A DNA stretch of 64,000 bases from Anagrus nilaparvatae (Eukaryota; Arthropoda; Insecta; Hymenoptera; Mymaridae): NCBI GenBank assembly GCA_022575985.1, contig JAKSXM010000147.1, positions 19,750,001 through 19,814,000 of the forward strand. The letters are read 5' to 3'. Position numbers and translations under genes: made by a program. This document shows, in pieces, positions 1 to 11,679 of this stretch (position 1 is its first letter; each line of letters opens with the position of its first letter). Under the pieces are notes generated by a model. That model was given only the letters and a program-made list of their open reading frames with translations, was not told the DNA's origin and searched no databases.

Positions 1-350
1 TAATGTTATTCTTTAGTATTTTTGAATTTAAGGGTTCCTAAAGTGGACATAATTATTTTTTAACTTTTTTATGTGAAAGAAGTATCAAAAACGAATCTTT
101 TAAGACCATGTAGACCTATTTTGGTACTAAGGAACCAGAGATATGAATTTTTGACAGATTTTTGAAAAAAAAGAGAAAAAAAACACATTTTTGCCCCCCC
201 CCCCTGCCCCATGAAGTGCAACTGGGGGCAGAATTCCAACGGAGAACTTATTATTTTTTTATGTATAAACAATCTGTAAATGGTTTTTTAGATACTAGAG
301 GATGCAGCGCGCGAGCGCGCTGAAGCATTTTATGGCTATGAATTCATGAT
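1..350. other. Unassigned AT-rich sequence
   Basis: I see no gene here. The stretch contains a run of C residues (about 195-204) and a GC-rich patch near 305-322 (gcagcgcgcgagcgcgc) just before the first miniature element. Short open frames on the minus strand run into the neighbouring repeat and show no family motif. Confidence 0.5.
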
Positions 351-352
351 TA

Positions 353-616
353 CACTGAAAAAAAATTACTGGCCACGCGCCTAGATTGCTAGTACAGGCG
401 TAGTGCCTGTTTAGCGAGACCGGCGAGGGCCTCGAACGAACTGGCGTTTCACGCGTTTGGAGAGGGGGCCTCAGCATTTTCTCTTTGTATTTTTTATATG
501 CCACGTGATCTAAACGTGTGAAACGCAAGTTTGTTCGAGGCCCGGAGCCCGTTCTCGTTGAACACGCTCTGCGCCTATAAAATTCTAGGCGCGTGGCCAG
601 TAATTTTTTTTCAGTG
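353..616. mobile_element. Tc1/mariner-type MITE with TA target sites
   Basis: This is a 264-bp miniature inverted-repeat element. The left end reads CACTGAAAAAAAATTACTGG and continues through CCACGCGCCTAGA; the right end is its reverse complement, ending TTTTTTTTCAGTG. The dinucleotide TA lies directly outside both ends (351-352 and 617-618), as expected for the Tc1/mariner superfamily. The interior is much more GC-rich than its surroundings and has no credible coding frame, so the element is non-autonomous. The open frames across it are by-products of the inverted repeats. Confidence 0.8.
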
Positions 617-629
617 TATAAAAAATATA

Positions 630-1638
630 CTCCAGTCAAAATACGGTTTCATCCAGGGTATATAGAATATTATATACCTATAGAATATGTACCTTGGTTT
701 TATCGGTATTCTTTCCGGCCACCACCAGATTTGCTCTACTATAGGTTTTTTGGGTCGCTGATCACGAAAATCGGGTTTCTGTCGGGGAGAAATTGAGAGA
801 ACACGTTTAAATTAGCAAAAACTACCTCTAAAAGGAGTATTTTTTATGTATTCGAAATTTCAGCTGCCAGATTTGGTACACACGGATTTTTTGGGTCGCT
901 GATCACGATTTTGGAGGCTTTTTTATTAAAAGTTAATATTTCACCCCTAAATACCACTAAAAGAGGTGTTTTTGCTATTTTCGCACTTTCAGTATTCAGA
1001 TTCGGTTCATATTGGTTTTTCGATTATTAAGGGTTGCAAGATACTGAAATTTATAAATAAAACTATCCTTAACATTTTTGTATAGACATTTATTATTTTG
1101 AAATTTTTAAATTTTTTTGAATGAAAAAACATTTGGTAACTTCCAGTCCCGCAAGAAGTTAACTTTTTTATCAAAAAGTGAAAATGCAAAAATAAGGGGT
1201 AGTTTTTGCAAACTAAAGGGTTAGAAATTAATTTTTTACAAAAAATTCCCCTTAATTGTTGTTTAGCGACCCAAAAAACCCATATGAACTGAACCTAAAC
1301 ACTGAAAGTGCAAAAATAGCAAAAACACCCCTTATTAGGGATATTTTTTTCTAATTTAGAGGTGAAATATTAACTTTTCATAAAAGTCTCAGAAATTCGT
1401 GATCAGCGAACCAAAAAACCCGTGTGGACCAACGTGTGGACCAAATCTGGCCGCTCAAAATTCAAATTCATAAAAAATACCCCTTTTTAAAAGTGGTTTT
1501 TGCAAGGATTTTCCCCCAATTTGTCCTCGACAGAAACCCGATTTTTGTGGTCAGCAACCCAAAAAACCTATAGTATACAGCAAATCTGATAGTGGCCGGA
1601 AAGAATACCACCTCCTCCACCTCGTATTTTGACTGGAG
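630..1638. mobile_element. Foldback element, about 1 kb, TA flanks
   Basis: The stretch is an imperfect palindrome of about 1009 bp. The left end CTCCAGTCAAAATACG is mirrored by CGTATTTTGACTGGAG at the right end, with TA outside each. Arms of roughly 400 bp pair along their length; for example gggtcgctgatcacga near 894 is mirrored by tcgtgatcagcga near 1398. The centre lies near 1135. No transposase is present. The TA flanks suggest a Tc1/mariner-mobilised non-autonomous element, but the family is not proven. Confidence 0.75.
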
Positions 1639-1756
1639 TATTAATTCATTTTCAAATTTAATTTAAAAATTTTTAATTTTAAAATTTTTTAAAAGGAAGC
1701 CTAAAAATACTGCAAGATTCATAGGCTAAATAAATGCTAAATTAAGTAAGGGCAAA

Positions 1757-2604
1757 CTTGGACAAAAATCCACCAGAAAAAAAAGTTTTGGAATGTACTG
1801 GTTTTGGGCTAATTTAAAAGGGGAAACGAAATCGGACATTCCAACCCAGGGGGGCTAAAGTTTGGGAAAAACGGTTTTTTGCAAATTACGCAAAAACTAA
1901 AAGAAATTTAAAAAAAAGTTTTAAATAAAAGTTGTAGAAAATTTGCTACAAAAATGGTCAAATGTAATTTTTCAGTCGGACACACTGAGACCGAGTTATA
2001 ATCGTTCAAAGTTTACATCTTTTTTACCAAAATTTCAAAAATCGATATTTCATTTTAAAAAAAAATCGCGTTTTTGATGAGTTTTTTGAATTTTTAGTAG
2101 TAAAAAGTGTTGGAAATGGGCATGTAAGGTTTTTCACATATAATACGCATAGACGCTGCAACTCCAAGAACGTACTTTTTTTTAATGTCCATTTTTTGAT
2201 GTATGCAACTAAAAAAGCTTATAAATGACAAATTTATGATGAAATGCCTTACTATAGTACCATACTATGTATTTAAATCAAAATATGCACATATTTAAAT
2301 GTAATTTTGCTTGCAAATTAAAACCATTTTTCAATCGAAAAAATTGCGTTAATTTTTTTTTTCATCGCTTATAACTTGGTCCCAGTGCGTCTGACTGAAA
2401 AATTACTAAGTACTTTTATTTTTTTTAATTTCTTTTAGTTTTTGCGTAATTTACAAAAAACCGTTTTGCCCCAACTTTAGCCCTCCCTGGGGGGGGGGGG
2501 GGCAGCACTGGGTTGGAGTGTCTGATTTTGTTTCCCCTTTTAAATTAGCCCAAAACCAACAAATTCCACAACTTTTTTTCTGGAGGATTTTTGTCCATGT
2601 CAAG
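1757..2604. mobile_element. Foldback element, about 0.85 kb
   Basis: This is another long imperfect palindrome. The left end cttggacaaaaatccaccag is mirrored by ctggaggatttttgtcc near the right end. Paired inner segments include ttgcgtaatt and its partner, and the cag-tcggacacactgag arm against cccagtgcgtctgactg. The centre is near 2180. The right arm contains a run of about 14 G residues (2489-2502) where the left arm has six, so the homopolymer has expanded. No coding capacity is seen. Confidence 0.7.
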
Positions 2605-2776
2605 ACCTTAATTCAATGACCTATCTCTGATAAAGTTAATTATATTTTGGTCGGGTTTTTTTTCTTCAAAATATGTGGAATATTTAAAAAAAAAAAATAA
2701 CTTTTAATAACATTACAATAACATTTTATTTCAAAAAATACTGTAAAATATTTAAAATAAATTTTAAGTAAACTAT

Positions 2777-3084
2777 AAGGGTGCTTTCAGACGGTGAATG
2801 AAATTGCAAAATGAAATTGCAAAACAAAATTTCAATGGCATAGCGCAAGAATTCAAAATTAAAATCAACTTAAAAATCTAAAATTAGTTAAATTTAAAAA
2901 ATTTTTTTAAATTATTGAAAATAATATAATATTATTTTATTTAAAGTTTAATTTTCTAATAAATTTTTAACAAATTTAATAAATTTAAGTTTTTTGGTTG
3001 ATTTTAATGTTGAATTCTCGCGCCGTTGCAATTATATTTTAGATTTCATTTTACAATTTCATCGGTTGGTAAAGATGAGCCCTT
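2777..3084. mobile_element. Miniature element with AAGGG ends, possibly hAT-like
   Basis: The left end starts AAGGGTGCTTTCAGAC and the right end, read in reverse complement, starts AAGGGCTCATCTTTACC. Both are followed by gatgaaattg and aaaatgaaat. The inner arms also pair (gaattcaaaattaaaatcaac against gttgattttaatgttgaattc). The AGGG-type terminus resembles hAT miniature elements, but I could not fix an 8-bp target duplication, so the family assignment is tentative. Confidence 0.5.
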
Positions 3085-4214
3085 TCTACTTTTTGATTAT
3101 TTTTTTTATTTTTCGTTTATTAATTCATTTAATTTTTTAATCATAGTTTATTTAATTTATTTAAATATTAATAGTTTTTTTAATCTTCTTTAATTATAAA
3201 TGTATTATCATAAATTATTATTAAATTTTAAATTAAAAACATTATTAAAAATTTTAAATCATGCGCGCAATCCTTCATCGACCAATCATATCACGAATAA
3301 AAATTCGGCTTCATCATGGCGCTAGCTCTTTTTTATAAAAGGATAATTCTGGTGCAGCTTTTCCCCTAATATTCCGGGGTACTCTTTCTACTAATATATA
3401 CCTACTTTTAATAATTAATTGTGTTATATGAACAGAAATTGAAGGAATCAGTCGAATTAAGGCAGCTCAATGTAAATAATAAAGTTACAAAAGTAAACGA
3501 AAAATATATTCTGTTTTTCCACAATTCAGGTTGTGCCTGTACGCTGATCATTCACGATTTGCCTACTCGCTAAGCATTTATGAACTTAATTAAATGTTGA
3601 AAAGCATTAAATATAATTATGTCTGAAAAATCCAAATCAAGAGACGACTGAAAAATTCATTTTTTGGTATGTTATCACCAGATAATTCGATTTCTACAAA
3701 CTTCTCTATTATGTAGTTCAGTATAAATAACTATATTTGATAACTTAAATATTGTTGGTTCAAAAAAACGAATCTATTATACTAAGTACATTTTTTTATC
3801 GTCATATTATACTTTTTTTTATGGGTTAAGGGGTGCACGGCTAGCTTGAAAGATCGGATTATAAAAAAGTCAGGCACTTCAGATTTTATAGCGAAAAATG
3901 AATGTTCAGCCTATAAGAAAATAGTACTTTTTTGGATTTAAATGTTAAATTTATATTTTGGCGAGTTATTTGATAAAATGTGTCTCTCGGGGGAGGTGAA
4001 AATGAGCCAAAATTTGCCCTGTTCGGATCAGGCTGAAAAATTCAGGAAATGTTGCTTTGTTGGTCCCCACAAACATGTTCAAACCCGTTTTTGAAAATCA
4101 GTCATCCTCTTCGTGATATTTATCAATATGTCTCTCATTTAAAATACATGGGAAAAGCCATTTTGTAGCGGTTTTTCTGATTTTGCTTCACAATTTTAGT
4201 TCTACTAAGCACCA
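3085..4214. other. No recognisable gene or repeat
   Basis: AT-rich sequence with no open frame carrying a family motif and no inverted repeat that I can pair. Slightly more GC-rich patches near 3265-3380 and 3830-4100 may be decayed repeats of unknown type. Confidence 0.4.
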
Positions 4215-4600
4215 AACCAACGAGAAAATTAATTAAAATGAAATTTGTCTATACGATCAAATGATGCTAATATTTTTTAATTTTTACTACTACGTGGTAT
4301 ACATTTAAATACTCAACGTAGTAAATATCAAATTTATCTGGCATTTTTTTCGATTTGAGAAATATTTATTAATACCACTTTTTTTCAATTAATTTCTGTT
4401 TATAATATCATTACATAATATTTAGATGCATAAAATTATTGAAAAATTAATAAAAAATTTTTCAATAATTTTCTACAAAATGTTTGATATTTACTAAGTT
4501 GAGTATTTAAATGTATACCACGTTTAGTAGTAAAAATTAAAAATTATTAACATCATTTGTTCGTAAAGACCAATTTCATTTTAATTAATTATCAAAATAT
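4215..4600. mobile_element. Short foldback element
   Basis: The arm aattaattaaaatgaaattt at about 4228 is mirrored by aatttcattttaattaatt near 4571-4589. Inside, the segment running from acgatcaaatgatg through atttaaatactcaacgtagtaaatatcaaa is mirrored around 4488-4565. The centre is near 4408. There is no coding potential. It probably belongs to the same class of palindromic miniature elements as its neighbours. Confidence 0.6.
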
Positions 4601-4662
4601 GACGAACGATAAAAAAAATAGATTTATAACCAACGAGAAAAGTTTTTCTTAACATTTATTTT

Positions 4663-5490
4663 ATAGTAGTAGTAGTAGTAGTAGTTTATTCTTGTCAAAT
4701 TATATACATAATTGTTACAAGACTTACATAGAAATACAAAAAGTTACAAGAAAAAATTTACAAAAATTTAGAAAAAATTTATATTATATATGAAAAAGGA
4801 GTAATTTATTTCTTTAGTAATATATAATAAGTAAGATATTAATATAATATACATGTATAATATAATATTTATCTATTTAAATCAAATTCTTTCATTTATT
4901 TATTTTATTTTATAGCTTCTCCTTTAGCTGTATATAAATATACATATTTTTTTCTTTTTTTATATATAGTTATAAATATATGTATGCAAATATTTATTTA
5001 ATATTTTTTTTCATTAATTTATCTATATAAATATATTCTTATTTACCTTTATCATCTAAAATTATTATAATTAAGTTTAATAATTTTCTAGCATTTACTG
5101 AATTTAAATTATTTAGATGATAATAAAAGCTATTTTCCATATCACTATTTACTATTTCTGGTATTACTTTAACTCTATAGTCTTTACATCATTCACAATC
5201 AATAATTCAATGTAATATGGAGTTTCTCTCTGCACAAAATTCACAATAATCGTCCTCATTCAAAGCGTAAATCTTTTTTTTAGTCAGGACTCTTATAAAT
5301 ATTCTGTACTCTTAATTGTGCTTATATTTTTTTATTATTTATTGGTATCTTAAGATTTAAAAAGTTATTGTTTGATTGTATTTTAAAAAGCCATGGGTAT
5401 ATAGTTAATGATGTACTAGTTTCAATACTTAGAATATCTTCTTTTTTACTATAACTTTCGAATTCTTTAATTAATAGTATATTACGACCC
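4663..5490 (-). pseudogene. Decayed LINE: C-terminal end of reverse-transcriptase ORF
   Basis: On the minus strand the segment near 5290-5050 translates with the motif YCEFC, then a His about eight residues on and a Cys five after that. This is the CysCys-HisCys tail typical of Jockey/I/R1-type non-LTR polymerases. Upstream coding traces (KEFESYSKKEDILS and onward) run to about 5490, where a foldback element begins. Two TGA stops fall inside the zinc-binding tail, and a further frame break precedes it. The plus-strand (TAG)n at 4663-4684 would be the element's 3' terminal microsatellite. The clade is uncertain; I am fairly sure it is a dead LINE fragment. Confidence 0.6.
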
Positions 5491-5504
5491 ATGGCCAGAA
5501 AAAT

Positions 5505-8110
5505 AATGAATGGCCCAAATCGCGCCGAAATTACCTTCCGAGGCGAAGCCAAGATCCAAAAAATTACTATAAACGAAATTTCTAAAACTAGTACTCTCAT
5601 AGAAATAAATTAGGTACTACGTTTAAAAAGAAAAAAAAAAGGCGTTATTTGTATTTTTTTGCGAAAAAAATTTTAGGAAAAAAGTTTTTAAAAAATTAAT
5701 TATCAGATTCGAGATATCGAGTAAAAATCATACTTTCAAATATAAGTACTTTCAAGGAATTAATGAGGTATTACCTCCAAATAAAAAAAAAATAAAAGTA
5801 GTTTAAGATTTTTTAATGAAAATATTTTTGGAAAAAAAATTAGGTCCTAATTCTAGAACGGTTGTGAAATATCACCGGTTACAATATTTTCAGATATTAG
5901 TACTTTAATGGAATTAAATTAGGTATTACAATTAAAAAAAAAAAATATTGTAGTTATTTTATTAATTTTTTTGTTTTTTTAATTTTCAGAAAACAAATTT
6001 TGAAAGAATTCGGTATCAGATCCAAAAAATTATTATAAAAGAACTTTCTAAAACTAGTGCTCACATAGAAATAAATTAGGTACTACGTCCAAAAAGAAAA
6101 AAATATTTGGTGTTTTTTGTATTTTTTTGTGACCAAAATTTTAAGAAAAAAATTTTCAAAAAATTAATTATCAGATTCGACATATCGAGTAAAAATCGTA
6201 CTTTTAAATATAAGTACTTTCATGGAAATAAATGAGGTATTACATCCAAATTAAAAAAAAAAAAGTAATTTGGTTGTGAAATTCACCGATTACATACACA
6301 CACACACACACATACACACACACACACACATTCACACACATATACATACTTTTTTTTAAAACCGGTTTTTTAGTTTCTTGGGGTCCCAAAACGTGCTTAT
6401 ATGCCAAAAAAATCAAAAATCAAAATTTTACCTATCACAATGGTTCCTCATTGAGGAACCAAAATTGAAAAGCATTACAAAAATTGCATTTCACTGTCAA
6501 AAAACAAATTAGAATAACGACAAAAAATTTGCAAATTTACCCGCAAACTTTAAATTTCTTTCATTAACAATTTTTTTTCCAGAAGTTTCAACTTGCTTAC
6601 TCGCGTTTAAGCGCTGATTAGGCAGGTTCTACAATAGCCACATACACCAATATATGTGTATGTATGGATAGACATATTTGTGTATGGCCAACCTTCAGAT
6701 AACTGCGCCCTCTATTTTTCTACATTAATTTTTGTAGACTTTTTACCTGCTGGTAAAACAGATTTATAAATTAGGTTGGCCATACACAAATATGTCTATC
6801 CATACATAACATATATTGGTGTATGTGGCTATTGTAGAACCTGCCTTAACACCGACAAAATTTTTGCTGCTGCATCTAGGAGTGAGTTTTTCAAAAACAG
6901 TACCTATGTATTTTAATTTAAGCTGATCAAAAAAAAAAAACCTTTGTGATGGGTCACATTTTGATTTTTGATTTTTTGGCAATATAAGCACGTTTTGGGA
7001 CCTCAGGAAGCAAAAAAACCGGTTTTTAAAAAAAGTCTGTATGTGTGTGTGTGTGTGTGTTTGTGTGTGTGTGTATGTAACCGGTGAAATTTCACAACCA
7101 TTATGGAATTAAGACCTAATTTTTTTTTTTTAATTTGGATGTAATACCTCATTTATTTCCACAAAAGTACTTACATTTGAAAATACGATTTTTACTCGAT
7201 ATCTCGAATCTGATAACTAATTTTTTGAAAATTTTTTTCTCAAAATTTTTTTCACCAAAAAATTCAAAAAATATTAATTTTTTTTTCTTTATGGATGCAG
7301 TACTTAATTTATTTCTGTTGAAGTACTAGTTTTATAAATATCATTTATAGTAATTTTTTGGACTTAATTTTTCCAAAATTTTTTTTTTAAATTTTTGTCG
7401 CCAAAAAATACAAAAAACGCCAAAATTTTTTTTATTGAAGGAGGTAATACTTAATTTTTTCCTATGAAAGCACGAGTATCTAGAATTATCATTTGTAAAG
7501 GATTTCTCCATCTGATACTTAATTTTTCGAAATTTTTTTTTCGCAATTTTTTACATAAAATAATTAAAAAAATACCATAATTTTTTTTCTTTTTGGACGT
7601 AGTACCTCATTTTTTCCCATGAAAGTACTAGAAGTATCGTTTTTAGACTTACTTTTTTTTGGACTTAATTTTTCCAAAATTTTTTTTTTAAATTTTTTTC
7701 ACCAAAAAATACAAAAAATGCCAATTTTTTTTTTCTTTATGGGCGCAGTTATTAATTTATTTCTGTGGAAGTACTATTTTTAGAAATATCGTTTTTAGTA
7801 ATTTTTTGGATCTGATACGTAATTTTTTCAAAATTTTTTTCTTAAAATTTTTGTTGCCAAAAAATACAAAAAATGTCACATGTTTTTTTCTTTTAGGACT
7901 TAGTACTTAATTTCTTTCTATGAAAGTATGAATATCTAGAATTATCGTTTGTAAAGGATTTCTCTATCTGATACGTAATTTTTCGAAATTTTTTTTTTCA
8001 AAATTTTTTACATAAAAAAATTAAAAAAGCACTCTAAATTTTTTTCTTTTTGGACGTATCACTTAATTTATTTTTATGAGATTACTAATATCTAGAAGTA
8101 ACTTTTTTAC
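5505..8110. mobile_element. 2.6 kb foldback element with tandem-repeat arms
   Basis: This is a large imperfect palindrome centred near 6.69-6.73 kb. Clear mirror pairs are ggttctacaatagccacat (about 6624) with its complement near 6835, cccaaaacgtgcttatat (6385) with atataagcacgttttggg (6982-6999), and the (CA)n tract near 6297-6340 with (TG)n near 7041-7076. Each arm holds several diverged tandem copies of a 200-220 bp unit (gatctgatacgtaattttt, then gtactacgtccaaaaag). No transposase is visible. Another fragment of the same family lies at 33936-34260. Confidence 0.7.
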
Positions 8111-8713
8111 TAGGCATCATTTTTATTCCTCAATTTAAACATATCAAAAATTTTTTCTTTAATCCTATAGCTGGTAAAATTATGTCTTCAAGATAAAACT
8201 ACACCAGCTACACCAAAAACTGTCTATCAGACCTAATTATCATAAAAGAAGATTATATACTAGTATAGAAAAATCTTCTTTTTTTTATGTAAAAAACCTA
8301 ATTTTTTCCATGAGATGTTAAACTAACAGTATCAAGGAAAAAATCCTTTTCAGTTTTTCTTATGTAATTATACTTTTTTAGGTAAAATAGACCATTAAGA
8401 ACATTTTGTTATTGCTAATGAGGAACCATAGTGCCAATTATTTGGCAGCGTATTTTCATTAACTTCAATGCGTGTGAGGTATATTGCAGCGCAAATCACA
8501 AATCACACATCTACATCGAAACCACTAACGAAGACTCCGACATCCCTGCTCAAAACGAAAAGGAGATGTCAGGGTTTTCGTAAGTGGTATCGATGTGGGA
8601 TTAATGATTTTTACGGTAGTATATAAAAAGTGAAAACCAGTTTAATTTAATATTTTTAGTATTTACTCAGGGTGAGACATAGAGTAAAATTTTTGTTTTT
8701 ATTCTGGGTTTAG
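8111..8713. other. Unassigned sequence upstream of candidate exon
   Basis: No confident gene. It contains a short imperfect inverted pair (cacatctacatcgaaaccac near 8506 against gtggtatcgatgtgg near 8583). Short frames at 8170-8240 lack splice-site support. The acceptor-like tract at 8691-8713 belongs to the next entry. Confidence 0.3.
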
Positions 8714-8795
8714 GAGGAAGAGGTCGAGAAAAATTTTTATTTAAATACGATATCAAATAAAAATTCAGTATTACCTTGTAAATTTTCGTCAGAAG
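8714..8795 (+). CDS. Candidate internal exon of a host gene (exon A)
   Basis: This 82-nt stretch follows a pyrimidine-rich acceptor (ctgggtttag) and ends at AAG|gtaaaatt. It reads 27 codons starting EEEVEKNFYLNT and leaves one extra base. The exon at 11520 starts with the two bases needed to complete that codon, giving Asp, so the phases agree. Composition is Ser/Lys/Asn-rich like the other two exons. The frame stays open well past the donor, so the boundary is not forced by a stop. I do not recognise the protein. Support is the splice signals and phase only, and an upstream exon was not found. Confidence 0.4.
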
Positions 8796-8916
8796 GTAAA
8801 ATTACATCTAAAAATTTACCGTCAAGACCATCTTCAAAATCTAATTGCAGAAAGAAAAACCATGTACAAAAATTTAGCATTCAGCATTTAAAAACAAAAA
8901 AAAAACAAAACTTACA

Positions 8917-9240
8917 TTTAATGGTATTGTATTTATTCATGAACAAATCAAAACACGCAAGCCCAGCTTGGCCTCTTCTCCTTAAAATATCACCAAAAAT
9001 TAATATAACATCATTTTCGTCACTTTCATTTAACAACACGTTATTTGCAATAACACGTAACGTTGAAAGCGTGTACAGACTAAAAATTAATTTGATTTTT
9101 TTCAAAATCACCTCTATCGAGCAGACTTGTAATTGTGATCTCCATTTGAAATCACAAATTTTACGCACACTTGGATCGCGCCCATAAGCGATTTTCACCA
9201 ATAATTTCACAGTTATTAATAAATTGAGCTTCCTGGATAA
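8917..9240 (-). CDS. Candidate exon(s) on the minus strand, unknown product
   Basis: On the minus strand a frame of about 95 codons is open and ends at a strong donor (ATTAAAT|gtaagt, boundary near 8917). The peptide contains LLNESDENDVILIFGDILRR, which looks like globular coding sequence rather than repeat translation. An acceptor-like ttatccag occurs near 9229, followed by a different short frame (EAQFINNCEIIGENR) that stops, and a second possible acceptor (atttttag) lies near 9086. The exon start is therefore unresolved. The plus strand is also open here. I know no family match; it could be a real gene antisense to the plus-strand exons or a decayed copy. Confidence 0.3.
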
Positions 9241-9671
9241 AACCGTTTTTAATTATTTTTTACTTTTTTGTTTCAAGAAAAAATTTTAAAAGTCACCTAA
9301 TAAAGATAAAACTACATTAAACATATGTGTTATAATAAAATTGCTTCTTGTATCTGCTATAAAAGTTCAACTCATCAAAAAATAGAAAAAATGCGAAAAT
9401 TTCATACAACAAGAAAAGAGCATAAAAGTCACCTCTCAATGATAAGACGATACCAAATACATGTGTCATAATAAAACAACTTTATGCATACTGTTTATTT
9501 TATTTTTTTTTTTTAAAGCTCAACTTGACAAAAATAGAGAATTATATTTAAAAAAAAAATGTACATTTTTTCATTTTACATTTTTTTACATTTTTTCATT
9601 TTTTTAAAAAAATCACATTGTTTTTACAAGATATAATAAATTTTATTGAAAACTTAAATACAAAAAAATAG

Positions 9672-9899
9672 TCATTTTTTTTTCATTTTTTCAGTTTTTT
9701 CCAGCAAAGGTTTTTTTTCATCTTGAAACAAATCTGTTTTTACTTTAAAACTAGAGAATCCGTTAAACACGTTCTTCGAGAAGCTCCATTTATCGCTGCT
9801 AACTCTCCTCCAATAAGGTCCGTAATTTCTTTTCCCGTCTTCTCCTGCGTCTTCAAAACGACTATAGTTTACACTACAATTCGTTGGATTATTACCCAT
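9672..9899 (-). CDS. Possible small ORF or exon, unknown product
   Basis: This 75-codon minus-strand frame begins MGNNPTNCSVNYSRF and ends in a Lys-rich tail read from poly(A)-like sequence. A second overlapping frame, after an acceptor-like aaactatag, reads VVLKTQEKTGKEITDLIGG and ends beside a possible donor (TTTAAA|gtaaaa). Both have protein-like composition and I cannot decide which, if either, is used. It lies some 430 bases upstream, in transcription order, of the candidate exon at 8917-9240 and could belong to the same gene. No family is recognised. Confidence 0.2.
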   Translation of the reverse strand: MGNNPTNCSVNYSRFEDAGEDGKRNYGPYWRRVSSDKWSFSKNVFNGFSSFKVKTDLFQDEKKPLLEKTEKMKKK

Positions 9900-10383
9900 T
9901 TTTTTTTCAAATAAAACAACAATTTAACAGATGTTACTAACTTCAGAGCTTATGCAGGAATGACTATGCCTCGATTCAGAAACCCTAAAAAAGCTACTGA
10001 ATTTTTTTCAAAAAAAAAAGGCAAACGACCTCTATTTACGAAAAAAAAGAACCAAATTTACGGAAAAAATTTTTAATTTCAAAAAATTTTTTAAATTTTA
10101 CCTGGTAATTTTACTTTAAATTTCGGTTCAATTAAAATAATTTGACAGTAATTCACGATTGACCAAATAAAATTTAATATCTTCAGTAGGTTAATAAAAA
10201 AATAATCATATCTACAAAAAAATTTCAACTAAGCAAAAGAATCTAAAAACATTTATACATTTCAGCAATTAAAAATTATAACCTGAAATTAAAATTTTGC
10301 TATTTTATTAATCATGATATTATTGTATTTTATGTTAATGCTGTAATTTTTATTCAATAAATTTATCTATAGAAATAAAAATC

Positions 10384-10414
<31 letters not shown>

Positions 10415-11519
10415 GAAAAAAATTATTTTCATATTACATATTTTTTATATATATTAAATGGAAAAAAAAAATAATTAATATAATATTTTGAGCCATTTTG
10501 AGCCATTAAGATGATTTTTGGAGGTAAAGAAATAAATTTCAAATATTTTGATAATAATAATTTTTTTTTCACGACTTTGGCCAAAAAAATATTTATAAAA
10601 ATAATTTGTCCATAATAAAATGACATATTTAATTATTGAAATTCTATACGATTTCATTTTTTTAGAAGCAAGTCTAATTTTAAAACCTTTTATCCGAAAA
10701 ATAAACATCAATGTCAGGGTTCACTCACTTACGAAGGTCAGAATCCAATAAAAAATAAAAAAAACAGCTGTCAGCAAAAAAGCAACACAGAAACTATGAA
10801 CCGCATTTCATACCTCGAGCAATGAGTCATATATATATATACATAAAATTCGCTTCAAACTGCTATGTATATAACTAATAAAAATACATTAAAAAAAAGG
10901 AGGTTCATAGTGTATACTTAACGACTATGACGTTATTACCAAAAATGGAATAGCAAAAGTTTCTGCTGTTGAAGAAAAAAAATCAATAAGTCTCTTATTT
11001 AAGTCTCTTAGCTTATCAAGATCAGATACTTTTTATTTTAAATTTAGTATTTGAAGCCTTTAATCAGCTAAGCCAACATTTTTATTTAATAAAGGGCTTG
11101 CATGGTTCGAAATTTTAATAATTTTTTTGCGTAATTTGAAACTAGATTAAAAAACATTAGACACGTATTTTTTTGTTTTTCAAAAAAATGAAAATTAAAA
11201 AAGTGATGATGTCATAGTTACTGTATACAAATACATTGTGACGTCAGACCTCTGATGAACCTATCACTTTTGAAAACTGTATAACTCTATAATTAATTTT
11301 CATTAACTTTCGTAATTTAAAAAAATAAAAAAATATGTATCTAATATTTTTTTATGTAATTTCAGATTATACGAAAATATTATTCTGGAGATCACAAAAT
11401 TTTGAAAATATTACTAATCAGTTTCTAGATAAGCATCTTTTAAATCTAATTTTAGGATATAATTATTTTTCAAATAAATTTTCATTCATTATTTTATATA
11501 TTTTAAATCTCACTTTTAG
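9900..11519. other. AT-rich sequence between exons A and B, with an (AAT)n microsatellite
   Basis: No gene is seen. An (ATA/AAT)n microsatellite occupies about 10384-10413. The rest is low-complexity AT sequence. Short minus-strand frames around 10429-10711 are Ile/Lys/Phe-rich translations of that composition and carry no motif. If the exon model is right this is intron. Confidence 0.4.
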
Positions 11520-11679
11520 ATGATTCTATTACTTTGAGCAGAATCCCAAGAAAAACAGGAACTACACCAACATCAAGCAGAAGAAATAGTTTGTCTAGTA
11601 ATAAAAAAATTATTTCATCTGATTTAAATTCTGTCATAAGAAATTCAAATGTATTACCAGCAACAGATCTACTACCAAG
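11520..11679 (+). CDS. Candidate internal exon of a host gene (exon B), with an SxIP motif
   Basis: The 160-nt exon follows a good acceptor (aatctcacttttag) and ends at a good donor (CCAAG|gtacat). It reads two bases, 52 codons and two bases. The protein is Ser/Arg/Thr-rich and includes LSRIPRKTGTTPTSSRRNS. SRIP in a basic Ser/Thr/Pro context fits the SxIP consensus by which microtubule plus-end proteins bind EB1; that function is an inference from a short motif. The two-base overhang joins the first base of the exon at 50638 to give Arg, so exons B and C are phase-compatible across 39 kb. I cannot name the gene. Confidence 0.55.

Noticed and set aside
8170..8240. Possible small exon reading LVKLCLQDKTTPATPKT
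   Set aside because: It has protein-like composition but no acceptable donor before the stop, and no phase link to neighbouring candidate exons.
8640..8670. 12-nt microexon before exon A (atttttag-TATTTACTCAGG-gtgaga)
   Set aside because: Splice-like borders exist, but the implied intron of about 42 nt is too short to accept without transcript evidence.
8921..9187. Plus-strand 88-codon frame
   Set aside because: It is antisense to a better-supported minus-strand frame with a consensus splice donor, and reads as hydrophobic/Ser-rich shadow sequence.
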